From an uncultured Bacilli bacterium (GTDB taxonomy: Bacteria; Bacillota_I; Bacilli_A; RF39; UBA660): DNA of 5,938 bases. Each line of letters starts with the position of its first letter. Position 1 is the stretch's first letter. A program made the position numbers and the translations under genes. The stretch is taken from contig CANQEF010000072.1 in NCBI GenBank assembly GCA_947594675.1, positions 1 to 5,938 on the forward strand. The letters are read 5' to 3'. The notes under the pieces were generated by a model that saw only the letters and a list, made by a program, of their open reading frames with translations, was not told the DNA's origin and ran no database searches. This document shows, piece by piece, positions 5,772 to 5,938 of this stretch.

Positions 5772-5938
5772 TTATTTAACGGCTATAACAAGGCGGGATG
5801 TAAGGTCGATACTAGAATTTCCAATAGCTGTAGAAAAGTAAAATTGGCCTGCTAAGACTCCATTGTAGTAAGATCCACCACGATAGAACCAAGGAGAGTC
5901 TGAGCTAATAAAGACCGAACCATCAGCGTACCAAGTGT
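5772..5938 (-). CDS. C-terminal end of a WFxRGG-type (C-type-lectin/FGE-like) domain protein, partial
   Basis: The minus strand is open from the right edge to TAA at 5774-5772, giving 54 codons in the frame whose first complete codon begins at 5936; the start lies outside. The peptide begins TWYADGS, continues SPWFYRGGSYYNG (about 14-26) and AGQFYF (29-34), and ends SRLVIAVK. The order WFxRGG, then Gly/Ser/Tyr-rich stretch, AGxFxF and a closing (F/S)RLV strand is what I recognise from C-type-lectin/formylglycine-enzyme-like domains at the ends of surface, pilin-like or phage-related proteins of uncultured Bacillota. The usual FR before the last strand is SR here. GC is about 41% over these 167 nt, well above the neighbouring genes, suggesting a different origin or selection. 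The protein class (secreted, pilin-like, DGR target) cannot be settled without the N-terminus. Confidence 0.72.
   Translation of the reverse strand, partial: TWYADGSVFISSDSPWFYRGGSYYNGVLAGQFYFSTAIGNSSIDLTSRLVIAVK

Noticed and set aside
143..5774. Recoding of TGA as Trp, suggested by no TGA stops among seven genes in AT-rich DNA
   Set aside because: Trp codons checked are TGG and all proteins reach their expected family length under the standard code. Seven stops are too few to infer recoding.
1..5938. CRISPR array, tRNA, rRNA, insertion sequence
   Set aside because: No regularly spaced repeats, cloverleaf-like or rRNA-like stretches, or transposase frames were seen on either strand.

Overview
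This is an AT-rich, densely packed piece of a low-GC Bacillota chromosome. I infer an uncultured gut-type Bacilli or Erysipelotrichia/RF39-like lineage from base composition, Shine-Dalgarno usage and protein families; the species cannot be named from this window. All recognisable genes lie on the minus strand. Trp is encoded by TGG and every gene is full length under the standard code. The seven stops are five TAA and two TAG, with no TGA.

Reading in the direction of transcription (right to left): (1) 5772-5938 is the C-terminal end of a gene that enters from beyond the right edge. It encodes an aromatic, Gly/Ser-rich WFxRGG-type domain resembling the end of C-type-lectin/formylglycine-enzyme (FGE-sulfatase) folds, and its GC (about 41% by hand count) is visibly above the rest. 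(2) 5564-5771 is an intergenic region with a 16-bp tandem repeat, twin TTGACA hexamers and a promoter candidate for the next gene. (3) 5075-5563 is a small HD-domain phosphohydrolase, closed by a Rho-independent terminator. (4) 143-5007 is a five-gene operon behind an extended -10 promoter: CBS/DRTGG-regulated Mn-dependent inorganic pyrophosphatase (ppaC), DUF368 polyprenyl-phosphate translocase (popT-like), undecaprenyl-diphosphatase (uppP), a ZIP-family metal transporter, and a CmpB-type 'putative ABC transporter permease' membrane protein. (5) 1-142 holds no gene. It has a plausible minus-strand promoter aimed at a gene beyond the left edge and AT-only hairpins.

The operon makes biochemical sense as an undecaprenyl carrier recycling and pyrophosphate-handling unit. 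UppP converts C55-PP to C55-P outside the membrane, and the DUF368 protein is of the family that returns C55-P to the cytoplasmic face. PpaC removes pyrophosphate in the cytosol and needs Mn, and a metal transporter is co-transcribed. Gene junctions are 1-11 nt once starts are placed by their Shine-Dalgarno sequences, which argues for translational coupling. The items most worth a second look are the compositionally distinct WFxRGG gene end (possible hypervariable or DGR-type target), the C55-P recycling cassette, and the ZIP transporter lacking a normally conserved TM5 glutamate.
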